DNA of 64,000 nt from Actinomadura craniellae. GTDB taxonomy: Bacteria; Actinomycetota; Actinomycetes; Streptosporangiales; Streptosporangiaceae. A model generated the notes under the pieces. It was given only the letters and a program-made list of their open reading frames with translations, made no database searches and was not told where the DNA came from. Shown here piece by piece: positions 40,493 to 49,249 of this stretch. Both the position numbers and the translations under genes were made by a program. The DNA lies in contig NZ_QLYX01000004.1 of the NCBI RefSeq assembly GCF_003289645.1, forward strand, positions 62,001 through 126,000. The letters are read 5' to 3'. Numbering within the stretch: the first letter of the stretch is position 1; every line of letters starts with the position of its first letter.

Positions 40493-41751
40493 GAGGTCTC
40501 CCGAGCGAGTTCGGCGGCCACCGCGCGCTGTTGCAATCGGATCTCCCAGCGCCGGACGAGTTCGTACACGATCACGACGGTCAGCACGACGACGCCCTGC
40601 ATCACGCCGACGATCTCCTTGGGCACGTCGACCTCCTGGAGCACGTCCGAGGACTGGTCGAGGAAGGAGAACAGCAGCGCGGCGAACGCGATCCCCAGCG
40701 GGTGGTTACGGCCGAGCAGCGCGATCGTGATGCCGGTGAAGCCGAGCCCCGCCGGGAAGTTCAGCGAGTACTCGTAGGACGCGCCGAGCAGTTCGGGCAT
40801 CCCGACCAGCCCGGCCACCATGCCCGACAGCACCATGGTGATCACGATCATGCGCCCGCTGCTCACCCCGCTGGCCTGGGCCGCGGTGGGCGACAGGCCC
40901 GAGATGCGCAGGTCGAAGCCGAACCGGGTGCGGTTGAGCACCACGTAGTAGACGACGCCGATGACGATCGCCAGTGGCAGCAGCCCGTACAGCCGGCCGG
41001 GCAGGTCGATGCCGATCGCCGACAGCACCCCGTTGAGCTCGCCGACCCGGCCCGACTCGGGGATCGGCGGGGTGGCGACGTTGTTGCTGCCCGGGCGGAC
41101 CTCGGCCAGCCGCTTGTCGTTGAGCAGGTACGCGATGATCCCGGTGGCGATCGCGTTGAGCATGATCGTCGAGATGACCTCGCTGACGCCGCGGGTCACC
41201 CGGAGGATGCCGGCGATCGAGGCCCACAGGCCGCCGATCAGCATGGCCGCGACGATCACCAGGAGCTGGCCGAACGGGGCGGGCAGCGCGATCGCCCCGC
41301 CCAGCGCCGCCGCCAGCATGGCCGCCATCCGGTACTGGCCGTCCACACCGATGTTGAACAGCGCCATCCGGAAGCCGATGGCGACCGCGATGGCCGACAG
41401 GTAGTAGCGGGTGCTCCGGTTGAGGATGTCCACGATCGAGTTCGGCTCGGTGCCGTACTCGACCATCGCGGTGATGGAGCTGAACGGGTCGGCGCCGGTC
41501 AGCCGGAGCAGGACCATGGTGATGGCCAGCGCGATGGCCAGGGCCAGCACCGGTGCGCCGACCTTCAGCGCCAGCCGCTGCGGCCCGAGCCCCTGGAGGA
41601 TCGCGCGCCAGGCCGGCACCTTGTCGGGCTCGCCCGCCGGAGGCTTGGCCTCGGGCGCGACCGGCGGCTTCTCGGGCTCGCCTGCCGGGGACCCGTCCCC
41701 GGATACCGGCGGCTTCTCGGGTTCGCCCGCGGGGGGCTTCTCCTCGGTCAC
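40489..41751 (-). CDS. ABC transporter permease, nucleoside/BMP type (first subunit)
   Basis: A 420-residue permease with an unusual 45-residue cytosolic N-terminus made of three PPAGEPEKPP-like repeats (residues 6-43). Membrane segments follow, including MALFNIGVDGQYRMAAMLAA, equivalent to the N-terminal signature of this family. It pairs with the downstream permease. The start overlaps the ATPase gene's end, so the operon is strongly coupled. The proline-rich tail is not needed for transport in relatives and may be a lineage-specific extension. Confidence 0.9.
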   Translation of the reverse strand: MTEEKPPAGEPEKPPVSGDGSPAGEPEKPPVAPEAKPPAGEPDKVPAWRAILQGLGPQRLALKVGAPVLALAIALAITMVLLRLTGADPFSSITAMVEYGTEPNSIVDILNRSTRYYLSAIAVAIGFRMALFNIGVDGQYRMAAMLAAALGGAIALPAPFGQLLVIVAAMLIGGLWASIAGILRVTRGVSEVISTIMLNAIATGIIAYLLNDKRLAEVRPGSNNVATPPIPESGRVGELNGVLSAIGIDLPGRLYGLLPLAIVIGVVYYVVLNRTRFGFDLRISGLSPTAAQASGVSSGRMIVITMVLSGMVAGLVGMPELLGASYEYSLNFPAGLGFTGITIALLGRNHPLGIAFAALLFSFLDQSSDVLQEVDVPKEIVGVMQGVVVLTVVIVYELVRRWEIRLQQRAVAAELARETS

Positions 41752-43280
41752 GGTCCCTCCGCCCCGGTCATCGCGGACCCGAGTTCCTCGGGCGTCACCG
41801 TGCCCGGGTCGACCTCGGCGACGAGCCGGCCGCGCAGGATCACGTGCAGCGTGTCGGACATTCCGATGAGTTCCTCGAGATCCGCGCTGATCAGCAGTAC
41901 CGCCAGCCCCGCCGCGCGGGCCTGGCGCAGGTAGTCCCAGATCGCGGCCTGGGCGCCGACGTCGATGCCCCGGGTGGGATGGGCGGCGATCAGCAACCTG
42001 GGCTCGCCCGACATCTCGCGGCCGACGATCAGCTTCTGCTGGTTACCGCCGGACAGCGCCGCGGCGGGGACGTCGATGCCGGGGGTGCGGACGTCGTATT
42101 CGTCGACGATCCGCGCAGTGTCCCGGCGGGCGCCCCGCCGGTCGATCCACGGGCCCCGGACGTTGGGCCGCTCGGTCTGGTGGCCGAGCATCCGGTTCTC
42201 CCAGAGCGGGCCCTCCAGCACCAGCCCGTGCCGGTGCCGGTCCTCGGGGATGTAGCCGATGCCGGCCTCCCGGCGGCGCCGGGTCGGCCAGCCGGTGATG
42301 TCGCTCAGGTCGTCGCCGGAGCGGTACCGGATCCGGCCCGTCCCGGCATGCCGGATGCCCATGATCGCTTCGATCAGCTCGCCCTGCCCGTTGCCCTCGA
42401 CCCCGGCCAGGCCGACGATCTCGCCGCGCCGGATGCGCAGCGACACACCGTCCACCACCGCCCGTCCCTCGGCGGTGCGGACGGTCAGGTCGTCGACCTC
42501 CAGCTGGACGTCCTCGGTCACGGTGGATTCGCGCAGTTCGGGGGTGGGCAGCTCGGAGCCGACCATCAGCTCGGCCAGCTGCCGGGCGGTGACCTCGGCC
42601 GGGTCCAGGCACTTGGCCACCGTGCTGCCGCGCCGGATCACCGTGATGGCGTCGGCGACCTGCAGCACCTCGTCGAGCTTGTGCGAGATGAACATGACGG
42701 TCAGGCCCTCGGAGCGCAGCTCGCGCAGGTTGTCGAACAGCTCCTCGACCTCCTGCGGGACGAGGACCGCGGTGGGCTCGTCCAGGATCAGGATGCGGGC
42801 GCCCCGGTAGAGCACCTTGAGGATCTCCACCCGCTGCCGGTCGCCGACGCCGAGCGTCTCCACCAGCGCGTCCGGCTCGACCCGCAGCCCGTACCGCCGC
42901 GACATCTCCTCGATGCGCGCCCGGGCGGCGGCGAAGTCGATGCGCCAGCGGCGGCGCGGTTCGGCGCCGAGGATGACGTTCTCCAGCACGGTCAGGTTGT
43001 CGGCCAGCTTGAAGTGCTGGTGGACCATGCCGATGCCGCGGGCGATGGCGTCGGCCGGCGACTTGAAATGCACCGGCTCGCCGTTGATCTCGATGGTGCC
43101 CTCGTCCGGCCGTTGCATGCCGTAGAGGATCTTCATCAGCGTGGACTTGCCCGCGCCGTTCTCACCGCACAGGGCGTGGACCTCGCCCTGGTCGACGGAG
43201 AGGTTGATGTCGCGGTTGGCGACCACACCGGGAAACCGTTTGGTGATCGCCGTAAGCCGTACCGCGGGTGCGTCGGGCAT
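41748..43280 (-). CDS. ABC transporter ATP-binding protein, nucleoside/sugar type (two ATPase domains)
   Basis: A 510-residue tandem ATPase. The first half has Walker A GENGAGKST, signature LGVGDRQRVEI and Walker B ILILDEPTAVL; the second half has the degenerate Walker A-like GVEGNGQGE, signature LSGGNQQKLIVG and ISADLEEL, typical of RbsA/NupO-type ATPases in which one site is degenerate. It drives the two adjacent permeases. It follows the bmpA gene after a hairpin that may lower its expression. Confidence 0.94.
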   Translation of the reverse strand: MPDAPAVRLTAITKRFPGVVANRDINLSVDQGEVHALCGENGAGKSTLMKILYGMQRPDEGTIEINGEPVHFKSPADAIARGIGMVHQHFKLADNLTVLENVILGAEPRRRWRIDFAAARARIEEMSRRYGLRVEPDALVETLGVGDRQRVEILKVLYRGARILILDEPTAVLVPQEVEELFDNLRELRSEGLTVMFISHKLDEVLQVADAITVIRRGSTVAKCLDPAEVTARQLAELMVGSELPTPELRESTVTEDVQLEVDDLTVRTAEGRAVVDGVSLRIRRGEIVGLAGVEGNGQGELIEAIMGIRHAGTGRIRYRSGDDLSDITGWPTRRRREAGIGYIPEDRHRHGLVLEGPLWENRMLGHQTERPNVRGPWIDRRGARRDTARIVDEYDVRTPGIDVPAAALSGGNQQKLIVGREMSGEPRLLIAAHPTRGIDVGAQAAIWDYLRQARAAGLAVLLISADLEELIGMSDTLHVILRGRLVAEVDPGTVTPEELGSAMTGAEGP

Positions 43281-43309
43281 CCGGGCCTCTTTCCTGCAGA
43301 TCGCGACGC

Positions 43310-43350
43310 GTCCCGCCGCGCCCCCGCACGAGGGCGGGGGCGGGCGGGAC
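43310..43350 (-). terminator. Attenuator-like hairpin between bmpA and the ATPase gene
   Basis: A very strong GC hairpin (GTCCCGCC with GGCGGGAC, inner CGCCCCCGC) occupies the 81-base gap. In binding-protein-dependent importers such a hairpin often protects or terminates mRNA so that the binding protein is made in excess. Confidence 0.6.
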
Positions 43351-43361
43351 GGGTTGCCGGG

Positions 43362-44417
43362 TCAGGGCGCGGTCGGAACCGTGATCTTGCCCGAGGCGAT
43401 GTCCGCCTTGAACGCGTCGAGCTTCGCCTTGATGTCGTCAACCTTGCCGCCGCTGGTGGAGTAGCCCACCCCGTCGTTGGTCAGGTTGTAGGCCTTCGTC
43501 CCGGCCTTGAAGGTGCCGTCCGAAGTGCTCTTGACGAAGTCGAAGACCGCGAGGTCGACCCGCTTGATCATCGAGGTGAGGATGAACTCCTTCACCCCCG
43601 ACAGCGCGGGCTGGTTGTACTGGTCGGAGTCCACGCCGATGGCGAACTTCTTGGCCCCGCCCATGGTGTTGATCACGCCGATGCCCGCGCCGCCCGCCGC
43701 GTGGTAGACCACGTCGGCGTTCTTGTCGAGCATGCCCTTGGCCGCGTCGGTGCCCAGCGCGGGGTTCTTGAAGCCGTCGAAGTTCGGCGGCTGGGTCAGG
43801 TACTTGGCCGGCAGGATCTTGATGTCCGGCTTGGCGGCCTTGGCGCCCGCCGCGAACCCGGCCTCGAACTTCTTGATCAGCGGCACGTTGACGCCGCCGA
43901 TGAACCCGATGGTCCCGGTGGTGGACTTGAGCGCCGCCGCGGCGCCCACCAGGAACGAGCCCTGCTCCTCGGAGAAGCAGGCGCCCAGCACGTTGGCGCC
44001 CTCGACCTTGCACTGGTCGGCGTCGACGACCAGGAACTTGACGTTCGGGAACTCCTTCGAAACCTTGGTCACCGGGTTGGTGTAGGCGAAGCCCACTCCG
44101 ATGATCGGGTTGTAGCCCCGGTTGGCCAGCAGCTTGAGCCGCGCCTCCTTGTCGGCGTCGGGCTCGTCGGGCTTGGCCGAGATCTCCTCGGTCTGGATGT
44201 TCAGTTCGGTCTTGGCCCTGTCCAGGCCGGCCGCTGCGGCGTCGTTGAACGACTGGTCGCCCCGGCCACCGATGTCGAACGCCAAGCCGACCTTCACGGT
44301 CTTCTTGTCGCCGCCACCGTCACCGCTCTCGACTTTGTCGCCACCACAGGCCGCGGCACTCAGTGCGAGCGCGGCCCCCGTCAGCGTTACGGCCGCCAAC
44401 TTCAATCCACGGCGCAA
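43362..44417 (-). CDS. BMP family ABC transporter substrate-binding lipoprotein
   Basis: A 351-residue lipoprotein: signal peptide with lipobox LSAAAC (Cys at about 24) and a Gly/Lys/Asp-rich linker, then a BMP/PnrA fold (VGLAFDIGGRGDQSFNDAAA, GFIGGVNVPLIKKFEAGFAAGA, YHAAGGAGIGVI). It binds nucleosides in the extracytoplasmic space and delivers them to the permeases. It is the first gene of its operon; the 167-base upstream gap should hold the promoter. Confidence 0.92.
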   Translation of the reverse strand: MRRGLKLAAVTLTGAALALSAAACGGDKVESGDGGGDKKTVKVGLAFDIGGRGDQSFNDAAAAGLDRAKTELNIQTEEISAKPDEPDADKEARLKLLANRGYNPIIGVGFAYTNPVTKVSKEFPNVKFLVVDADQCKVEGANVLGACFSEEQGSFLVGAAAALKSTTGTIGFIGGVNVPLIKKFEAGFAAGAKAAKPDIKILPAKYLTQPPNFDGFKNPALGTDAAKGMLDKNADVVYHAAGGAGIGVINTMGGAKKFAIGVDSDQYNQPALSGVKEFILTSMIKRVDLAVFDFVKSTSDGTFKAGTKAYNLTNDGVGYSTSGGKVDDIKAKLDAFKADIASGKITVPTAP

Positions 44418-44584
44418 GGTAGCTCCTCCCTCGTCCCCCGGAAAAAGTGCCTATATCAGCACGAAACGATCGGACGCTACCTGCTTTGCGGAGTGCTACT
44501 GAACAAGTCGTACCGTTTCGCAACGGGTCCGTTATCAAGGTGGAAGCACGTCGTCACAGGTCAGAGGGGTGTTACCAGAGCGTT

Positions 44585-46027
44585 TCAGGCGAGCGCGGCG
44601 CCCTCGACGGCGCCCGCCGACGGGCGCTGCCCCTCCCACAGCGCGGTCAGCGCGGTCGCGGCCATCACCCGGACCCCCACCGCGATGCACCGCTCGTCGA
44701 CGTCGAAGTCGCCCCGGTGCAGGTCATACTCGTCCTTGGAGCCCGGGGCGCGGACGCCGAGCCGGGCCAGCGCGCCGGGGATCGACTCCAGGTACCAGCC
44801 GAAGTCCTCGCCGCCCAGGCTCTGCGGGGTGGGCAGCGCGGCCTGCTCCCCCAGCACCTGGACGATCGCGTCGTGGAACATCTGCACGCTGGTGGCCTCG
44901 TTCACGGTGGGTGGCACGTTCCGGACGTACTCCAGCGACGCCTCCACGTCGTAGGCGCCGGCCACCGACTCCAGCAGCGACCGCACCATCTCGGGCGCCT
45001 TGTGCCAGGCCTCGTCGTCCAGGCAGCGCACGGTGCCCTCGGCAATGCCGTCGTCGGGGATCGCGTTCGCCACCGACCCCGCCGACACCCGGCCCCACAC
45101 CAGGCTGAGGCTGGAACGCGGGTCGACCCGCCGCGACAGCGCCGCCGGCAACTCGGTCACGATCTTGGCCAGCGCGTACACCAGGTCGGCCGTCAGGTGC
45201 GGCCGGGCGGTGTGCCCGCCGGGCCCGGCGACCTTCACGAACACCTGGTCGCAGGCGGCGGTGATCGGCCCGGTCCGCAGGCCCAGCTCGCCGACCTCCA
45301 GCCGCGGGTCGCAGTGCAGCGCGAACACCCGGTCGACCCCGGTGATGCCGCCCGCCGCCATCACGTCGAGCGCCCCGCCGGCGGTCTCCTCGGCGGGCTG
45401 GAAGAGCAGCCGGACCCGGCCGGGCAGCAGGCCCGCCGCCGCCTGCTGGGCCAGGAAGAGGCCGGCGCCCAGCGCCATGGTGGTGTGCACGTCGTGCCCG
45501 CAGGCGTGCGCCACGCCCGGCACGGTGGAGCGGTACTCCACGCTCCGCTTCTCGTCCATCAACGGCAGCGCGTCGATGTCGGCGCGCAGCGCCACCGTGG
45601 GCCCCTCCTCGGGGCCGATGTCGCAGATCACGCCGGTGCCCTTGGGCAGGACCCGCGGGCGCAGCCCGGCCTCGGTCAGCCGCCGGACGATCTGCTCGGT
45701 CGTCCGGTACTCGGCGAAGCCCAGCTCGGGATGCATGTGCAGGTCACGGCGGAAGGCGATCAGCTCTTCCTCGTGACCGGACAGGAAGGCGTCCAGTTGC
45801 AGCTGGAGGGCGAGTTGCTGGGCCTCGTCGCCCAGGCCCGCGGTCCCGCGCTCGAACTGGGGCACCACCTCGTGTGCCGGCTGCGCCATATACGCCCCCT
45901 GCGGCATGACGGCGCCCATCTCGGGCGCCCGCTGTGAATCGTCTGTGGACTGGTCGCGGACGTTCCGGCCGTCCGCCGCCGATGAACTGTGCCCGGCGGA
46001 TCTGGCGAAGCCGTCAGGTTCCGGCAT
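44585..46027 (-). CDS. M20 family amidohydrolase
   Basis: A 480-residue binuclear metallohydrolase of the AbgB/HipO group. Metal ligands lie in ACGHDVHTT, QPAEETAGG and ALHCDP, with the dimerisation lid in between. It probably removes an N-acyl group from amino acids or peptides. The start at 46027 has a textbook ribosome site (GGGAGG, six bases away) inside the end of the upstream gene, giving a 60-residue non-conserved N-terminus; ATGs at 45919, 45907 and 45889 would give the usual family length. Coupled to the carboxylate-amine ligase gene. Substrate unknown. Confidence 0.87.
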   Translation of the reverse strand: MPEPDGFARSAGHSSSAADGRNVRDQSTDDSQRAPEMGAVMPQGAYMAQPAHEVVPQFERGTAGLGDEAQQLALQLQLDAFLSGHEEELIAFRRDLHMHPELGFAEYRTTEQIVRRLTEAGLRPRVLPKGTGVICDIGPEEGPTVALRADIDALPLMDEKRSVEYRSTVPGVAHACGHDVHTTMALGAGLFLAQQAAAGLLPGRVRLLFQPAEETAGGALDVMAAGGITGVDRVFALHCDPRLEVGELGLRTGPITAACDQVFVKVAGPGGHTARPHLTADLVYALAKIVTELPAALSRRVDPRSSLSLVWGRVSAGSVANAIPDDGIAEGTVRCLDDEAWHKAPEMVRSLLESVAGAYDVEASLEYVRNVPPTVNEATSVQMFHDAIVQVLGEQAALPTPQSLGGEDFGWYLESIPGALARLGVRAPGSKDEYDLHRGDFDVDERCIAVGVRVMAATALTALWEGQRPSAGAVEGAALA

Positions 46028-47186
46028 TGGCCACCTCCCGGGGGTTGACGAACCTGTCGTCACGGAGCTCGATGATCGCCGCGTCGATCACGTTCTCCAG
46101 CGTGCCGCCCTCGGTACGGATCGCGCGCTGGCGTTCGTACGGGGCCCCGTGTTCCAGCACCTCGCTGGCGATCTTCAGTTCCTCCGCGCAGCCCAGCCGA
46201 TCGGCCAAGGGTTCGAGTTCGCGGATCAGTTCGTAGAGTTCGTCGCGGAGCGGGGCCGTGCCACCGTGATCGTCGGTGATGACGATGGCGTCGAGGCCGT
46301 AGCGCGTGGCCCGCCATTTGTTGTCCCGCACCACCCATGCTGCGGGTCGGGGAAGAGTGTATCCCCGATCGAGCTGCTGATCGAAGAGCGTGACCAGGCT
46401 CTGGCACAGCGCGGCCGCCATGCCGACCTCGCGCAGCGTCGGGATGCCGTCGAACATCCGGATCTCGATCGTGCCGAAGTCGGGGTGCGGGCGGATGTCC
46501 CACCACACCTCCTTGATGCTGCGGATGGTGCCGGCGCGCAGCAGGGTGTCCATGTAATCCTCGAACTCCGCCCAGTCGGCCAGGCGGTGCGGCGGGCCCG
46601 CGGTCGGCAGCGAGCCCCACACGATCGCGCGGCTGGACGCCAGCCCGGTGTCGTGCCCGTTCCAGTACGGGCTCGACGCGGTCAGCGCGAGGAAGTGCGG
46701 CAGGTAGGCCGAGAGGGCGTTGACGATCGGGATCGCCTTGTCGACGTTGCGGACCCCCACGTGGACGTGCACCCCGAAGGTCTGGATCCGGCGGGCCAGC
46801 CACTGCATCTGCTCGACGAGCTCGGCGTAGCGCTGGATCGGCGCCATCACCGCGTCCCGCCAGTTGCTGATCGGATGGGTGCCGGTGCATGCCAGCGCGA
46901 TGCCGCGGCCCTCGGTGACCGCGCGCAGCCCGGACACCGAGGCGGCCAGGTCGGCCTTCGCCTCGCCGACCGTGTGGCAGACGCCCGTCACGACCTCGAC
47001 GGTCGACTCCATCAGCTCGTGACGAATCTTCGGGTCGCCGCCGCCCTCGCCGAACCCGGGCAGCGCCGCCAGCACCCCGCGCGCGTCCTGGCGCAGGTGC
47101 CTGGTCGAGGTGTCGATGAGCTGGAGCTCCCACTCGACCCCGAGCGTCGCGCCCTTGGACGCGTTGAATGCAATGGCCACGGCCAA
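46014..47186 (-). CDS. Carboxylate-amine ligase, glutamate-cysteine ligase family 2
   Basis: A 390-residue GCS2-family (YbdK-like) ATP-grasp-related ligase. Family features: GATLGVEWELQLIDTST with the metal-binding EWE, CTGTHP, FGVHVHVGV and TIEIRMFDGIPTL. It joins glutamate or another carboxylate to an amine; in actinobacteria related enzymes serve gamma-glutamylcysteine or unknown synthesis. It is the first gene of a two-gene operon with an amidohydrolase, suggesting turnover of an amide metabolite (inferred). ATG 47186 starts 546 bases from the next gene. Confidence 0.88.
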   Translation of the reverse strand: MAVAIAFNASKGATLGVEWELQLIDTSTRHLRQDARGVLAALPGFGEGGGDPKIRHELMESTVEVVTGVCHTVGEAKADLAASVSGLRAVTEGRGIALACTGTHPISNWRDAVMAPIQRYAELVEQMQWLARRIQTFGVHVHVGVRNVDKAIPIVNALSAYLPHFLALTASSPYWNGHDTGLASSRAIVWGSLPTAGPPHRLADWAEFEDYMDTLLRAGTIRSIKEVWWDIRPHPDFGTIEIRMFDGIPTLREVGMAAALCQSLVTLFDQQLDRGYTLPRPAAWVVRDNKWRATRYGLDAIVITDDHGGTAPLRDELYELIRELEPLADRLGCAEELKIASEVLEHGAPYERQRAIRTEGGTLENVIDAAIIELRDDRFVNPREVANAGT

Positions 47187-47732
47187 CCTCCGTCACTCAA
47201 TCCTTGCAGGTCGATGCGTGGCACGTGACACAATTCAGCCAGCGCGTCCCTACGGCTGGAGAAACGCCGTTCGAAGCGTCTTCGACCCATCATGCCGCCG
47301 CGCGCCCGCTGCCTCCCAGGCTCCATGCCCGTCGGCGAACAGTTGACTCTTTAGGGCGGTCGGCAGCCCGCGGCACCTGCTCGTTTCAGCCATGCCCCGA
47401 CATCCGGTCACCACCCAATCGGACTAGTTCCCTGACCTAAACCCCCTCGACACCGTCAGCACGGGGGTGCGCACACAAGATCGCTCACAGTGCGCACCCT
47501 GATGATCACTTAATGTGCACGCGGGGATCGTCCCGCCGGGACCGTTCCATGGACTTCGGCGAGAATCCCGGCCGCAAGAATTACACAACCCCGCTACCGA
47601 CCAGAATTCACCGTCGCAATATTCCGCCGTCGAGACCACGGTCTCGGAAAATCATATTCGCGAGTCGTGAAAATGGCGTCCGCGGTCCCCCGCAAAGCCC
47701 GCCGCGAACCGGAGAATTCCTCGCGTCCGAGC
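47187..47732. other. Long gene-free region with an inverted repeat
   Basis: No gene is credible in these 546 bases. It contains GGGTGCGCAC at 47465-47474 facing GTGCGCACCC at 47490-47499 (15-base spacer), a hairpin CGAGACC/GGTCTCG near 47632-47648 and A/T-rich patches at 47570-47680 that could hold promoters. The inverted repeat resembles a dimeric regulator site. Confidence 0.45.
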
Positions 47733-47945
47733 TCAGCGGCGGGACCCGCGCCAGCCGCGCCAGCCGATGGCGGCCAGGGCAAGGGCCAAGATCACGTTCA
47801 CTCCGACGAGGACGCCGTGCACCACATAGAAGGCGGTGCTGCGGCGCGGCCCGCTGCCGAGGTTGGTGGCCAGCATAATCCACTCAAAGACCATGAAAGC
47901 GGACAAACAGAGCAGAAATATCGAAACACCCCGAGAGATCTTCAC
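47733..47945 (-). CDS. SCO4848 family small membrane protein
   Basis: A 70-residue protein with two membrane helices (GVSIFLLCLSAFMVFEWIML and VVHGVLVGVNVILALALAAIG) and a basic C-terminus (WRGWRGSRR). Size, topology and location next to a D,D-carboxypeptidase gene match the SCO4848 family of Streptomyces, which is of unknown function. It is divergent from the carboxypeptidase gene by 65 bases, so the two share a promoter region and perhaps a role at the cell envelope. Confidence 0.82.
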   Translation of the reverse strand: MKISRGVSIFLLCLSAFMVFEWIMLATNLGSGPRRSTAFYVVHGVLVGVNVILALALAAIGWRGWRGSRR

Positions 47946-48010
47946 ACGCGTCAGAGTAGTCGGCCACGGGTACCCGTTTCGCGGAGCCTTCCTCTAGTGT
48001 GCGAGAAGCC

Positions 48011-49249
48011 ATGGGATCTGTACGCCGCGCGGTCGCCGCGCTCACAACGCCGCTGGTCGCGGTCACTCTGGTCACACCCGTCACGCCCGCGCACGCCGCC
48101 CTGGAGCCGGTCGGCGGCCCCCGGCTCGGCGCCCGGGGGCTGGTGGTCGACCTGGCCGCCGGGGCCCCCAAGCCGCCCAACATCAAGGCCTCGTCCTGGA
48201 TCGTCGCCGACGGCGACACCGGCGAGGTGCTGGGCGCCCGCGACCCGCACGGGCACTACCTGCCGGCCAGCGCGCTCAAAACCCTGACCGCGGTGGCGCT
48301 CATCCCCAAGCTCGACCCGGCGGCGCTCATCCGGCCGACCCGGCAGACCTGCGACGTCGAGGGCACCAAGGTCGGCATGACGCCGAAGATGCAGTACAAG
48401 GTGTCCGACCTGATGCACGCCCTGATGATGGTCTCGGGCAACGACGCCGCGCTGGCGCTCGCCCAGGCCGGCGGCGGGCTGCGCCCCACGCTGGACACCA
48501 TGAACGCCGAGGCCAAGCGGCTGCGCGCCGGGGACACCCTGGCCGGCTCGACCAACGGCCTCGACGTCGACCTCAAACTGAACGTCAGGACCCAGCACAC
48601 CTCCTCCTACGACCTGGCCCTGATCATGCGGCAGGGGCTCAAGCTGCCCGCCTTCCGGCAGTACGTGGGCGCGATCGACGCCCGCTGGCCCGCCCCGCTC
48701 ACCAAGGAGCAGCGCAAGGAGGGCATCAAGGTCGGCGGCTACCCGATCTACACCCACAACAAGCTGCTGCGCCCGGGCACCTACCGGTACCCCGGGATGA
48801 TCGGCGGTAAGAACGGCTACACCAACGCCGCCCAGCAGACCTTCGTGGGCGCCGCCCGCCGCGACGGGCGCACGATCATCATCGCGCTGATGCGCTCGCC
48901 GACGCTCTGGCCGTACGCCACCGAACTGTTCGACTGGGGGTTCGCGGCCCACGGCAAGACCCGCCCGGTCGGCACGCTGGTCGATCCGGTGCCGCCGCCG
49001 AAGCCGCCCGGCGCCGACGACTCGGTCCTGCCGCCGATCCCGCTGACCGGTGGTGACTCGCCCGGCGGCTGGGGCCTGGTCGCCACCGCCGCCGGCGGCA
49101 TCGCGCTGATGGTGGCCGCCGTGGTCATCCTGGCCCGGCGGCGCCGCCCGGCGGCCGCGCCGCGCCCCCCGGCGGAACGCCAGACCGCCGGGTCCGGCGG
49201 TCCCCCGCCCTCCTTCGGCGGCCCGGCCGAGGAGGAGTCCCCCCGCTAG
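48011..49249 (+). CDS. Serine D-alanyl-D-alanine carboxypeptidase (S11 family)
   Basis: A 412-residue exported enzyme: signal peptide (residues 1-29), catalytic domain with SALK (SxxK) and SGN (SxN), and a C-terminal membrane helix (GIALMVAAVVILARRRR) anchoring it. The third motif reads KNG in GGKNGYT rather than the usual KTG. It trims terminal D-Ala from peptidoglycan pentapeptides. The ATG at 48011 is preferred; GTG 47999 is possible. It ends convergently with the YihY gene, the two TAG stops sharing CTAG. Confidence 0.9.
   Translation: MGSVRRAVAALTTPLVAVTLVTPVTPAHAALEPVGGPRLGARGLVVDLAAGAPKPPNIKASSWIVADGDTGEVLGARDPHGHYLPASALKTLTAVALIPKLDPAALIRPTRQTCDVEGTKVGMTPKMQYKVSDLMHALMMVSGNDAALALAQAGGGLRPTLDTMNAEAKRLRAGDTLAGSTNGLDVDLKLNVRTQHTSSYDLALIMRQGLKLPAFRQYVGAIDARWPAPLTKEQRKEGIKVGGYPIYTHNKLLRPGTYRYPGMIGGKNGYTNAAQQTFVGAARRDGRTIIIALMRSPTLWPYATELFDWGFAAHGKTRPVGTLVDPVPPPKPPGADDSVLPPIPLTGGDSPGGWGLVATAAGGIALMVAAVVILARRRRPAAAPRPPAERQTAGSGGPPPSFGGPAEEESPR

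Noticed and set aside
41553-44954. A 1133-codon plus-strand open frame opposite the importer operon
   Set aside because: The minus-strand genes carry all ABC motifs; the plus frame is a high-GC shadow.
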